NCBI GenBank assembly: GCA_028714675.1
Contig: JAQTLV010000002.1
Span: 186,001 to 250,000 of the forward strand
Source of the DNA: Sulfurovaceae bacterium
GTDB lineage: Bacteria; Campylobacterota; Campylobacteria; Campylobacterales; Sulfurovaceae
Direction of reading: 5' to 3'
DNA: 64,000 bases
Below, one piece after another: positions 56,572-64,000 of the stretch. Positions within the stretch are counted from its first letter, which is position 1, and the number at the start of each line of letters is the position of its first letter. A model generated the notes under the pieces. That model was given only the letters and a program-made list of their open reading frames with translations. It ran no database searches and was not told where the DNA came from. The translations under genes and the position numbers were made by a program.

Positions 56572-57231
56572 TCAATATGAAAATTTATAGCCTCTTCTTC
56601 TTACAGTATGGATTACTTGAAAACCTAAAATATTTTTAAGTCTTTTTCTAATTTGATTTATAGCTACTTCAACAGTATTGTCACTTACATACTCTGGTTC
56701 TTCCCAAAGTGCATTAATAATCTCATCTTTCGAAAAAACTCTCTGTTTTCTTAGTGCAAGATAAGCCAATATATCAAATGTTTTTCCATTTAGGGAAACA
56801 TTTTTTTTGTTATATTCTATTTTTTTGTTTGTAATGTCTATAACTAACTGACCTATATTGATTGTTGTCCCAAAAAGATGTCTCATATTTGCCAAAACCC
56901 TAGCAGCTATCAAATCAGGGTGTTCATGATAGTAGCATATAACATCATCTGCTCCAATGTTGAAAAATATGCCTTGAGTTTTTGGATTGTCAGCTAAAAC
57001 AATAACCTTTGTTTCGTTTTTCTTTTTTTTGACTTCGTTGATATATCTCTCTAATGAAAATTTAACACCCTCATCAATAACGATAACCAATTCATAATGT
57101 CTAAAGTCTGTAAAATTGGTTGCATCATATAAATCTTTGGCACTGTCAACTATACAGATGAAATATTTACTTAGTTCAACTTCAAGTTTTTTGATATAGG
57201 CATCATCAAAGCCTATCGTTAATATTCTCAT
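56572..57231 (-). CDS. hsrA: HP1043/HsrA-like atypical orphan response regulator
   Basis: A 219-residue OmpR-type regulator. The C-terminal winged helix contains ALWEEPEYV, NTVEVAINQIRKRL and HTVRRRGYKFSY, closely resembling Helicobacter HP1043/HsrA, an essential homeostatic regulator. The receiver domain is degenerate: the phosphoacceptor position is I52 in ELVIVIDEG (the preceding E47 replaces the usual Asp). This matches phosphorylation-independent HsrA. No kinase gene is adjacent. The HP1043 assignment is inference from similarity to the known protein. Confidence 0.85.
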   Translation of the reverse strand: MRILTIGFDDAYIKKLEVELSKYFICIVDSAKDLYDATNFTDFRHYELVIVIDEGVKFSLERYINEVKKKKNETKVIVLADNPKTQGIFFNIGADDVICYYHEHPDLIAARVLANMRHLFGTTINIGQLVIDITNKKIEYNKKNVSLNGKTFDILAYLALRKQRVFSKDEIINALWEEPEYVSDNTVEVAINQIRKRLKNILGFQVIHTVRRRGYKFSY

Positions 57232-57392
57232 AATATTTTAAACCCTAAATAAGTTTTTAAAAAACTTATAATATCCATCACAAAATAATTGTAAATGATA
57301 AAATTCGCTAATTTTGTTAGAGTTATACCAAAAAAGACCTTATTTAAAAATAAAAGTAAAATTTTATATATTTTTTGGTATTTTATTTAAAC

Positions 57393-58298
57393 TTAAGCTT
57401 TTTTTGCTTTTATGTATGCTCTTTTCGGAGCAGGGTATCCTTCAACTGTTAGTTGACTGTTTATTGGATCTAAGAAGTCTTCTAAGCTTTGGGAGTCTAT
57501 CCAAGAAGTTTTTCTCTGTTCTTGCATGTCTGTAATTTTTATTTCGAGAAGTTCAATCTCGTTAAATCCTGCTCTATGACACCAATTCTTTAAAGCATTT
57601 ACCGTTGGAACAAAATATACATTTGGGATTTTTGAATATCTATCCAGCGGAGTTAAAGCGATATCTTCTTCACCATCTATGATAAATGTATCTAAAATTA
57701 GCTCACCACCGCTATTTAGTCCTTGATATAATGATTTGAGTGTTGCTATCGGATCGCTTCTGTGATATAGGACTCCTAGACAAAAGAGAGTATCAAATTT
57801 ATATTCATACATTCCCACATGTTCAACTCCTAGTAATTCATAAACTATATCACTTTTTACAAAATGGTTTATAAATGAAAATTGAGTAAAAAATAGATTT
57901 GATGGATCAAATCCTACAAGTTTTTTTGGTTTTTCTTCTAACATTCTAAAAAGATAGTATCCGTTATTGCACCCAATATCGCCAACCACTTTATCTTTTA
58001 TATCAAAATGAGGTTTTAAAAGATTGTATTTTATAAAACTTTGCCACTCTGAATCAATAAAAAGATTACCTATCTTAAATGGTCCTTTTCTCCATGGTTT
58101 TAGCATAAGAGCAATTTTTTCTATTTTTTGCTCCAATATATCATCCATATCAATTGTTTCAATCGAAACTATATCCCCAAAGGATATATTCGCTTTTATA
58201 TCTGGTAGAGTTTTTAACTCATCTATTATATGGACTACATTTTTATGCTTGAGCCACCCAAGTCGCTCATTCCTAATAGAGTCCAAGAAGTTACACAT
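57393..58298 (-). CDS. cmoB: tRNA U34 carboxymethyltransferase
   Basis: CmoB transfers a carboxymethyl group from carboxy-SAM to 5-hydroxyuridine 34 of tRNA. The 301-residue protein has the SAM-binding motif VGDIGCNNGYYLFRM near residues 103-117 and the characteristic WRKGPFKIGNLFIDSEWQS before it. It starts one base after the cyclophilin stop. Confidence 0.92.
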   Translation of the reverse strand: MCNFLDSIRNERLGWLKHKNVVHIIDELKTLPDIKANISFGDIVSIETIDMDDILEQKIEKIALMLKPWRKGPFKIGNLFIDSEWQSFIKYNLLKPHFDIKDKVVGDIGCNNGYYLFRMLEEKPKKLVGFDPSNLFFTQFSFINHFVKSDIVYELLGVEHVGMYEYKFDTLFCLGVLYHRSDPIATLKSLYQGLNSGGELILDTFIIDGEEDIALTPLDRYSKIPNVYFVPTVNALKNWCHRAGFNEIELLEIKITDMQEQRKTSWIDSQSLEDFLDPINSQLTVEGYPAPKRAYIKAKKA

Positions 58299-58862
58299 TT
58301 ATTTAGTGTATGCTTTTTTGATAAATTGTTTTGTATATGGTCTGTCTTCTGGGGATGTTTTAGCATTTTCGATTTTTCTAACAACATCTTTTCCTGTAAC
58401 AACTTCACCAAAAATAGTATATCCGCCATTTAGCCAAGGAGCTGGAGCTGTTGTTATAAAAAACTGGCTACCATTTGTATTCGGACCAGCATTTGCCATA
58501 GCAAGTAGGTATGGTCTATCAAAAACTATATTTTTACCATATTCATTTTTAAAATCTTTATGCCATATAGACTCTCCACCTGTCCCAGTACCAGTAGGAT
58601 CTCCACCTTGGATCATGAAGCCTTTTATTATTCTGTGAAAAATTAAACCATTATAATAACCATTTTTGGCATGAGTAGTAAAGTTTTTTACCGCTAACGG
58701 AGCAATATTTGGATACATTTTTAGCTCTATCTTCCCAGAATTTGTTTCTAAAACAACTATGTTGTTTGTTGTTATATTATTTACAGCAGGTTTTAGTGTC
58801 TCTTTTGCATTGACAAACGTAAAGCCAAGTACCAAAATAGTTAATATTAAAATTTTTTTCAT
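58299..58862 (-). CDS. Periplasmic peptidyl-prolyl isomerase (cyclophilin type)
   Basis: A 187-residue cyclophilin with a signal peptide (cleavage near FVNAKE). The conserved core FHRIIKGFMIQGGDPTGTGTGG contains the catalytic Arg (in FHR) and Phe/Gln; NGSQFFIT is the second signature. It assists folding of exported proteins. It overlaps the upstream small gene by four bases and continues into cmoB. Confidence 0.93.
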   Translation of the reverse strand: MKKILILTILVLGFTFVNAKETLKPAVNNITTNNIVVLETNSGKIELKMYPNIAPLAVKNFTTHAKNGYYNGLIFHRIIKGFMIQGGDPTGTGTGGESIWHKDFKNEYGKNIVFDRPYLLAMANAGPNTNGSQFFITTAPAPWLNGGYTIFGEVVTGKDVVRKIENAKTSPEDRPYTKQFIKKAYTK

Positions 58863-59152
58863 ATGTCACTCTCGCAATGATCTATTTTAAGATCTTTTAA
58901 TAATTTAGTGAAAAAATCACCACAGACTCTATTGTCATCTTCAGAACATTCAATCGAAATAGTCATATGATTTATATTATTTTCATCTATTCTCTCGATA
59001 ACATCAGGATTTAATCCTTCTTCTTTTTTTACTCTCTCAATACTATTGAATATTTCGCTTCTGATGTCTTTATCCCCACCGTAAGCTAAGCTTATTCTTT
59101 CATATTTTTCTTCCATAAACACATGTGCTTTGATTTTGTTGCAATTATCCAT
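58859..59152 (-). CDS. Small conserved hypothetical protein
   Basis: A 97-residue soluble, acidic protein with no recognised domain. It has cysteines at C4, and near the end in RVCGDFF and DHCESD. The ATG at 59152 is preferred: a GAGG site lies six bases upstream, while an earlier TTG overlaps that site. It overlaps the cyclophilin start by four bases (ATGA). Unknown function. Confidence 0.65.
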   Translation of the reverse strand: MDNCNKIKAHVFMEEKYERISLAYGGDKDIRSEIFNSIERVKKEEGLNPDVIERIDENNINHMTISIECSEDDNRVCGDFFTKLLKDLKIDHCESDI

Positions 59153-59206
59153 AAAAAACCTCAAAAATTTTATGCGAAATTATAGCCAACAAAATTTTAA
59201 TAATAG

Positions 59207-60730
59207 TTATTTTGCAAAACTTATTGCTCTTGTTTCTCTTATAACATTAATTTTAATTTCCGCTGGATATTGAACACTAGCTTCTATTTCTTTCGCAATC
59301 TCTTTACTTAGCATTGTAGCTTCATTATCACCAACTTTTTTTGCATTTACGATAACTCTTATTTCTCTACCTGCATTTATAGCGTATGCTTGTTCTACAT
59401 TTTCTTTTGACATGGCTATATCTTCAAGTTCTTTGACTCTTTTTGTAAAACTCTCCAATACTTCCCTTCTAGCACCTGGACGTGCCGCACTAAGCACATC
59501 AGCTGTACATACAGCAGCACTTTCTATGCTAGTAGGGTCTTCTTCTCCATGATGTGCATATATAGCATTAATGATAACTGGGCTTTCATTGTATCTCTTA
59601 CAAAATTCAGCACCTATTTCAACATGAGAACCTCCAAGTTCTTGGGTAAGAGCCTTCCCTATGTCATGAAGCAAACCCGCTCTTTGAGCAAGTTTTTCAT
59701 CACCTCCCATTTCTGCTGCCATTATTGATGCAAGATTCGCAACTTCTAGTGTATGGGCAAGTGCATTTTGTCCATAGCTAGCACGATATCTTAGTTTGCC
59801 AAGCATTTTGATGAGTTCATCATGCATAGGAGGCTGTCCTAAATCCATAAGTATATTTTTACCTTCTTGGTGTATTTTTTCTTCAAAATCATGGGTTACT
59901 TTTTCAAAAACATCTTCTATTCTTGCTGGATGAATTCTTCCATCTTCTACTAAAATTTCTATAACTTTTGTTGCAATAGCTCTTCTATATAAGTTAAATC
60001 CACTAACAATGATTGTATTTGGTGTTTCATCTATAATGATATCAACACCCAAGAGCATCTCTAAAGCTTTTATGTTTCTTCCATCTTTGCCTATAATTCT
60101 GCCTTTATGTTCATCAGTTGGAAGAGTTACTATATTGATAAGTCGTTCACCCGCAAATTCACCAGCATATCTAGTGGTTGCTTGAGCTAATATATAATTT
60201 GCCTTTTTTTCAGCTTCTTCTTTGGCTATTTTTTCATATCTTCTAACGATGGACGCAACATCGTTTTTATATTTGTTTTCAACCTCTTTTAGTACATAAG
60301 CTTTTGCTTCAGCCTCTGTAAAAGATATTTGATTTGATAAAATTTGTAAATTTTTATCAATCGCATCTCTTTTGTCTTCTTCGAGTTTTTCTAATTTTTT
60401 TTCTTTATCCTCTAAGAATTTAGAAAATTTATTTAAATTGTCTTCAAAATTGTTTAAATCATTTTTATGTTTGTTTATACTATTTTCTAATCTTTCGATA
60501 TCAGACATTTTATGATTTATTTTTTTTTCAAATCTTAACTCTTCCTTTTTTATAGTTACTTTTGCTTCTTCTAGTAAAATTTGTGATTCACTTTCAATCA
60601 CTTTTGCCTTTGCCTTTGCTTGAGCTTCTATATACTCAAATCTTTTGGCTGCTGTTTTATTTAATATCAAATAAGCTATTAAAAAACCGACTATTAAACC
60701 TATTAATATGCCCATACTCATGGATATCAT
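59207..60730 (-). CDS. rny: Ribonuclease Y
   Basis: RNase Y is a membrane-anchored endoribonuclease that starts mRNA decay. The 507-residue protein has an N-terminal helix (about residues 5-22), a long charged coiled coil (30-200), a KH domain (GRIIGKDGRNIKALE), an HD domain with LLHDIGKALTQE and the YAHHGEED motif. A GGGAG site precedes the ATG at 60730. Confidence 0.96.
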   Translation of the reverse strand: MISMSMGILIGLIVGFLIAYLILNKTAAKRFEYIEAQAKAKAKVIESESQILLEEAKVTIKKEELRFEKKINHKMSDIERLENSINKHKNDLNNFEDNLNKFSKFLEDKEKKLEKLEEDKRDAIDKNLQILSNQISFTEAEAKAYVLKEVENKYKNDVASIVRRYEKIAKEEAEKKANYILAQATTRYAGEFAGERLINIVTLPTDEHKGRIIGKDGRNIKALEMLLGVDIIIDETPNTIIVSGFNLYRRAIATKVIEILVEDGRIHPARIEDVFEKVTHDFEEKIHQEGKNILMDLGQPPMHDELIKMLGKLRYRASYGQNALAHTLEVANLASIMAAEMGGDEKLAQRAGLLHDIGKALTQELGGSHVEIGAEFCKRYNESPVIINAIYAHHGEEDPTSIESAAVCTADVLSAARPGARREVLESFTKRVKELEDIAMSKENVEQAYAINAGREIRVIVNAKKVGDNEATMLSKEIAKEIEASVQYPAEIKINVIRETRAISFAK

Positions 60731-60776
60731 TGTAACTCCCTTTTGTAAAAAACATTACACAAAATTACAATTTTAA

Positions 60777-61310
60777 TTATATGATAATTATATCAGCGGA
60801 TATATCATGATTATCTGTTATACAATCCTCACTAATGAAAAGTTTTCTTGTAATAAATAGTGTATAGTTTATATATTTTTTTTCTTTTTCAAAAAATCTA
60901 TCATACATACCTTTGCCAAAACCTACTCTTCTAAGAGTAATATCTGTTCCCACAATTGGTACAATAGCTAAATCAATATTCTTTTTTCTAAATTTATATG
61001 AATTTTTTGGTTCTTTTATGCCAAACTTTTTTTTATAAAGTGGCAATCTGTATTGTACCAATCTAAAACTTTTACCTTCCATAAAAGGCACTAAAATTAG
61101 TCTATTTTCTCGTCTAAGCTTTGAAATAAGGTTGTTTATATCTACTTCTAATTTTAATGGAATATAAACCATAATTGTTTTGAAATTGTTTTTTTTGACA
61201 ATTTTGTAAATCTCATTTGAGATTTTTTTATCTTTTGTTCTTGCGCCAATATTTTTTGATTCAAGTTCAAGTTTTTGTATGGTTTCACATCTAAAATTAT
61301 TTTTTGTCAT
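60777..61310 (-). CDS. 5-formyltetrahydrofolate cyclo-ligase
   Basis: A 177-residue enzyme that converts 5-formyl-THF to methenyl-THF with ATP. The signature RVGFGKGMYDRFF near residues 130-142 binds ATP phosphate, and VPIVGTDITLRRVGFGKG precedes it. The C-terminus is short. It is divergent from ftsY. Confidence 0.88.
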   Translation of the reverse strand: MTKNNFRCETIQKLELESKNIGARTKDKKISNEIYKIVKKNNFKTIMVYIPLKLEVDINNLISKLRRENRLILVPFMEGKSFRLVQYRLPLYKKKFGIKEPKNSYKFRKKNIDLAIVPIVGTDITLRRVGFGKGMYDRFFEKEKKYINYTLFITRKLFISEDCITDNHDISADIIII

Positions 61311-61403
61311 TGTGTGTATAAAGTCTTTATATTTTGTTGTTAAAGATTTTTATTATAACACAAATAGTATAATATATAAAGAATTAGGAAAAGAGTATAA
61401 AAA

Positions 61404-62273
61404 ATGTTTGATTTTTTAAAAAAAGCACTAGGCAAAACAAATGAATCGATTGCCGATATTGTTTCTGAAAAAAGAAAAGAAATATCAAGAGATGCTTTTG
61501 AGGAGTTACTTTTAGAGGCTGATGTTTCTTATGATTTAGTGGAATCGTTAATTGATAGTTTGTCATCATCTATAAATAGAGTTCAAGCTTACAATTCTCT
61601 AATTTCGCTTTTTGGATATGATGTCAATCGTAAAAATAGTGATTTGAAACCTTTTGTTGAAATGATAATAGGCGTAAATGGTGCTGGGAAAACGACTACC
61701 ATTGCTAAGTTGGCAAGGATGTATCAAAAAAATGGCAAAACCGTAATGCTTGGAGCCGGCGATACATTCAGGGCTGCTGCTATAGAGCAATTAACTTTGT
61801 GGGCGGACAAGTTATCAATTCCAATTATATCTACAAAACAAGGACATGATCCATCTGCCGTTGTATATGATGTAATTGCTTCAGCAATCTCTAAAAATAT
61901 TGATAATGTTATTATAGATACAGCTGGACGCTTACACACACAAACAAATCTAGCAGGTGAGCTTCAAAAAATGGTGAGAACAGCAAATAAAGCCATGGAT
62001 GGAGCACCGCATAGAAAAATATTAATACTTGATGGGACACAAGGTAATTCATCCATAAATCAAGCCAAATCATTTAATGAAATGATAGGGATAGATGGAA
62101 TAATCATAACCAAATTGGATGGTACGGCAAAAGGCGGCTCTATATTTAGCATAGCCAACGAGTTGAAGTTACCAATTTTGTATATTGGCATAGGTGAAAA
62201 ACCAGATGATTTAATAGAATTTAAAGCAAATGATTTTGTAAATGCAGTTTTAGATGAGGTTTTTTTAAAATAA
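61404..62273 (+). CDS. ftsY: Signal recognition particle receptor FtsY
   Basis: FtsY is the SRP receptor GTPase at the inner membrane. The 289-residue protein has a helical N domain and a G domain with GVNGAGKTTTIAKLA (G1), DTAGRLHTQTNL (G3) and TKLDGTAKGGS (G4). It lacks the acidic A domain of E. coli FtsY, as in other Campylobacterota. Confidence 0.95.
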   Translation: MFDFLKKALGKTNESIADIVSEKRKEISRDAFEELLLEADVSYDLVESLIDSLSSSINRVQAYNSLISLFGYDVNRKNSDLKPFVEMIIGVNGAGKTTTIAKLARMYQKNGKTVMLGAGDTFRAAAIEQLTLWADKLSIPIISTKQGHDPSAVVYDVIASAISKNIDNVIIDTAGRLHTQTNLAGELQKMVRTANKAMDGAPHRKILILDGTQGNSSINQAKSFNEMIGIDGIIITKLDGTAKGGSIFSIANELKLPILYIGIGEKPDDLIEFKANDFVNAVLDEVFLK

Positions 62274-62347
62274 TTATTTTAAAAAATGTTATTTTTTTTA
62301 AAAATATAGTAAAATATATAAATTTAAGTTATCCGAAAGGAGTTTTC

Positions 62348-63478
62348 ATGGATTCAGCAAATTTTATCTCTTTTTATAAGCCATATATCTCTAATGCAAA
62401 TATTGATTTATTTAGTTGTTTAAATAATTCAAAAGCCAAAGAGTTAGAAGCAAAATTTTCAAATATGTTTAATATAAAATATTCACTTTCAACTATGAGT
62501 GGCACATCTGCTTTGCATTTGGCAATGTGTGCAATAGATTTAAAAAGAGGAGATAAAATAATATGCAGTGTTAATGCGTATGTTGATGTTCCTGAAGTTG
62601 TAAGACATTTTGATGCAGAGCCAATTTTTGTAGATTGTGATGCTTCAAGCTATATGATTGATTTAAAAAAATTAGAATCCACATTAAAAACACATAAAAG
62701 CAAGAAGCTTAGAGCTATTATCTTGAATCATATGGGAGTTGATGGATTTAACTTAGAAAAGTTATACTCTTTGGCTAGAGAATATGATGTAAAGGTCATT
62801 GAAGATGCAACAGATGCCATGGGTTCTAAATATGATGAAAAATTTTTAGGTTCGCTAAGTTCTGATATAACAATATTTTCTTTTGCTCCACATGTGTATA
62901 ATGATTTTATTTCTGGCGGCATGTTTACTACTAACGACCAGGAATTATTTAAAAGAGCAAAACTTCTCAGAAATCATGGTATTATAAATCAATGCGATGA
63001 GAGTGAATGTGAAATCAATTATCTATATGACACAATAGATATTGGATGGAGATATGCAATGAATGATATTGTTGCATGTGTATGTTTAGATAGAATGGAA
63101 ACTTTAGAAATCCAAAAAACAAGAAGACATGAAATAGCCTCAAAATATGTTCAATCTCTAAGTAATGTAAAAAATGTAAAAATTATTACAAACATAGAGC
63201 ATGATAATATAATGTACTTTTTTGTTGAAATAGAAAAAAATAGAGACCATTTTGCTAGAGAGCTTAAACATAGCGGGATAGATGTAGGACTTCATTATAT
63301 GCCTTTACATTTAACGGATTATTATAGAAAAAAATATTCGCTTAGGGTTTTTGATTTTCCAGTAGCACTTGGAATTTATCAAAAAACACTTTGTTTGCCA
63401 CTTTATGCGAGCATGAAAGATGATGAAGTTTCTAGAGTTATAGAAGCAGTGGAAAAAATTGCAAATTCATATATTTGA
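62348..63478 (+). CDS. DegT/DnrJ/EryC1/StrS-family protein without the catalytic lysine
   Basis: A 376-residue PLP-fold protein of the sugar aminotransferase family. SGTSALHLAM binds the cofactor phosphate, and IEDATDAMGSKYDEK holds the Asp that contacts the pyridine ring. The usual SF..K...TGEGG signature reads SFAPHVYNDFISGG: the Schiff-base Lys position is V183, so normal transamination is unlikely. H182 lies next to it, recalling PLP dehydratases that use His. An AAAGGAG site precedes the ATG. Its stop overlaps the lpxK start, a pairing seen in Campylobacterota, so an envelope sugar role is likely but unproven. Confidence 0.85.
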   Translation: MDSANFISFYKPYISNANIDLFSCLNNSKAKELEAKFSNMFNIKYSLSTMSGTSALHLAMCAIDLKRGDKIICSVNAYVDVPEVVRHFDAEPIFVDCDASSYMIDLKKLESTLKTHKSKKLRAIILNHMGVDGFNLEKLYSLAREYDVKVIEDATDAMGSKYDEKFLGSLSSDITIFSFAPHVYNDFISGGMFTTNDQELFKRAKLLRNHGIINQCDESECEINYLYDTIDIGWRYAMNDIVACVCLDRMETLEIQKTRRHEIASKYVQSLSNVKNVKIITNIEHDNIMYFFVEIEKNRDHFARELKHSGIDVGLHYMPLHLTDYYRKKYSLRVFDFPVALGIYQKTLCLPLYASMKDDEVSRVIEAVEKIANSYI

Positions 63479-64000
63479 TGATGTCAAGGTTTTTTGAAGC
63501 AATTTGGTTTGATACAAAATGGTTTCATTATTTTTTTATAATTCTATTTTTGCCAATATCAATTTTGTGGGCAGTTTTTATGATTGTCAGAAGATTTTTG
63601 GCAATTAGAGAAAACTTTGAAATTCCAATAATTAGTATAGGTAATTTGCAAATTGGTGGAACCGGTAAAACACCGTTTATAATAGAACTCGCATCAAATT
63701 TTAAAAATGCATATATAGTTAGCAGGGGCTATGGCAGAAAAAGCAATGGATTGATTCAAGTTAGCAAAAATGGCAAATTATTTTCAGATGTAAATGCTAG
63801 TGGTGATGAAGCTTATTTGATGGCAGTATCAATAAACAAAAGTAATGTCATAGTAAGTGAAGATAGACGAGCAGGGATAGAGTTTGCTAAAGTCCAAGGG
63901 GCAGATGTAATTTTTTTGGATGATGGTTTCAATCAAGTCAATATAGAAAAATTTGAAATATTGTTAAAACCGTCCAGAGTAACCAACTATTTTCCAATTC
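63478..64000 (+). CDS. lpxK: Tetraacyldisaccharide 4'-kinase, 5' part
   Basis: LpxK phosphorylates the lipid A disaccharide at the inner membrane. The visible 174 codons have an N-terminal hydrophobic helix (about 18-40), the P-loop ISIGNLQIGGTGKTPF, then SRGYGRKS, GDEAYLMA and LDDGFNQ, all LpxK signatures. The gene continues past the window end. The ATG overlaps the stop of the DegT-family gene by one base; a second ATG follows directly. Confidence 0.93.
   Translation, partial: MMSRFFEAIWFDTKWFHYFFIILFLPISILWAVFMIVRRFLAIRENFEIPIISIGNLQIGGTGKTPFIIELASNFKNAYIVSRGYGRKSNGLIQVSKNGKLFSDVNASGDEAYLMAVSINKSNVIVSEDRRAGIEFAKVQGADVIFLDDGFNQVNIEKFEILLKPSRVTNYFPI

Overview
This AT-rich, gene-dense window looks like a chromosomal piece of a member of the Campylobacterota (Epsilonproteobacteria). 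The inference rests on gene neighbourhoods and families typical of that group. These include murC next to mutS2, a single XerH-type recombinase, the rpsR-ssb-rpsF-holA-rnr block, tatB-tatC-queA, a CmoB-type tRNA enzyme, an HP1043/HsrA-like atypical orphan regulator, a DegT-family gene coupled to lpxK, and short overlapping operons. Short-form HisG, ilvC, Amt and the lack of host-colonisation genes suggest a free-living Sulfurimonas/Arcobacter-like organism, but genus cannot be fixed from this piece. No rRNA, tRNA, CRISPR array, insertion sequence or prophage was seen.

Layout. 1-6.5 kb (+): an aminotransferase 3' part, murC, mutS2, a TPR-like membrane protein and xerH. 6.5-13.5 kb (-): a six-gene operon holding a TonB-dependent receptor, a DUF4198-like anchored periplasmic protein, a NapH-like membrane ferredoxin, a BcrC/HgdB-family iron-sulfur protein with two sets of cysteines (double-cubane-like), its ATP-dependent activator, and a CcdA/SafE-like membrane protein. 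Its own exbB-exbD-tonB set is divergent at 13.8-15.2 kb, and a long dyad lies between the two units. 15.3-23 kb: coaX-hisG, the rpsR-ssb-rpsF block, holA-rnr, and a stomatin/NfeD pair. 23-34.6 kb: ilvC, dprA, a TlpA-like protein, a NagZ-like lipoprotein, a TetR-controlled tripartite RND efflux operon with a 17-bp operator palindrome, ruvX, and an NlpC/P60-SPOR lipoprotein. 34.6-40.2 kb (-): tatB-tatC-queA, a YgiQ-type radical SAM protein and a DEAD-box helicase.

40.2-47.5 kb is the accessory region. A 35-codon scar of a type I restriction specificity gene (hsdS) runs into a 1,436-residue protein with a PD-(D/E)XK (Mrr-like) nuclease domain, a STAND-type P-loop NTPase and a long aromatic-rich C-terminus. 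A five-helix membrane protein is translationally coupled to it. A MazF/PemK toxin that has lost its usual start follows nearby. This looks like a defence locus in which a nuclease-STAND plus membrane-protein module replaced a restriction-modification system.

47.5-64 kb is mostly housekeeping: a histone H1-like protein, a Ddl-like ATP-grasp enzyme, hemolysin III, a secreted 5'-nucleotidase, a LysE exporter, a membrane-anchored Mrr-like protein, truncated hemoglobin, a DUF455 ferritin-like protein, a metallo-beta-lactamase-fold hydrolase, Amt, HsrA-like regulator, cmoB, a cyclophilin, rny, 5-formyl-THF cyclo-ligase, ftsY, a DegT-family protein lacking the catalytic lysine, and the 5' part of lpxK. 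The two places most likely to hold undescribed biology are the TonB/double-cubane reductase cluster (6.5-15.2 kb) and the nuclease-STAND/membrane pair (40.5-45.8 kb).
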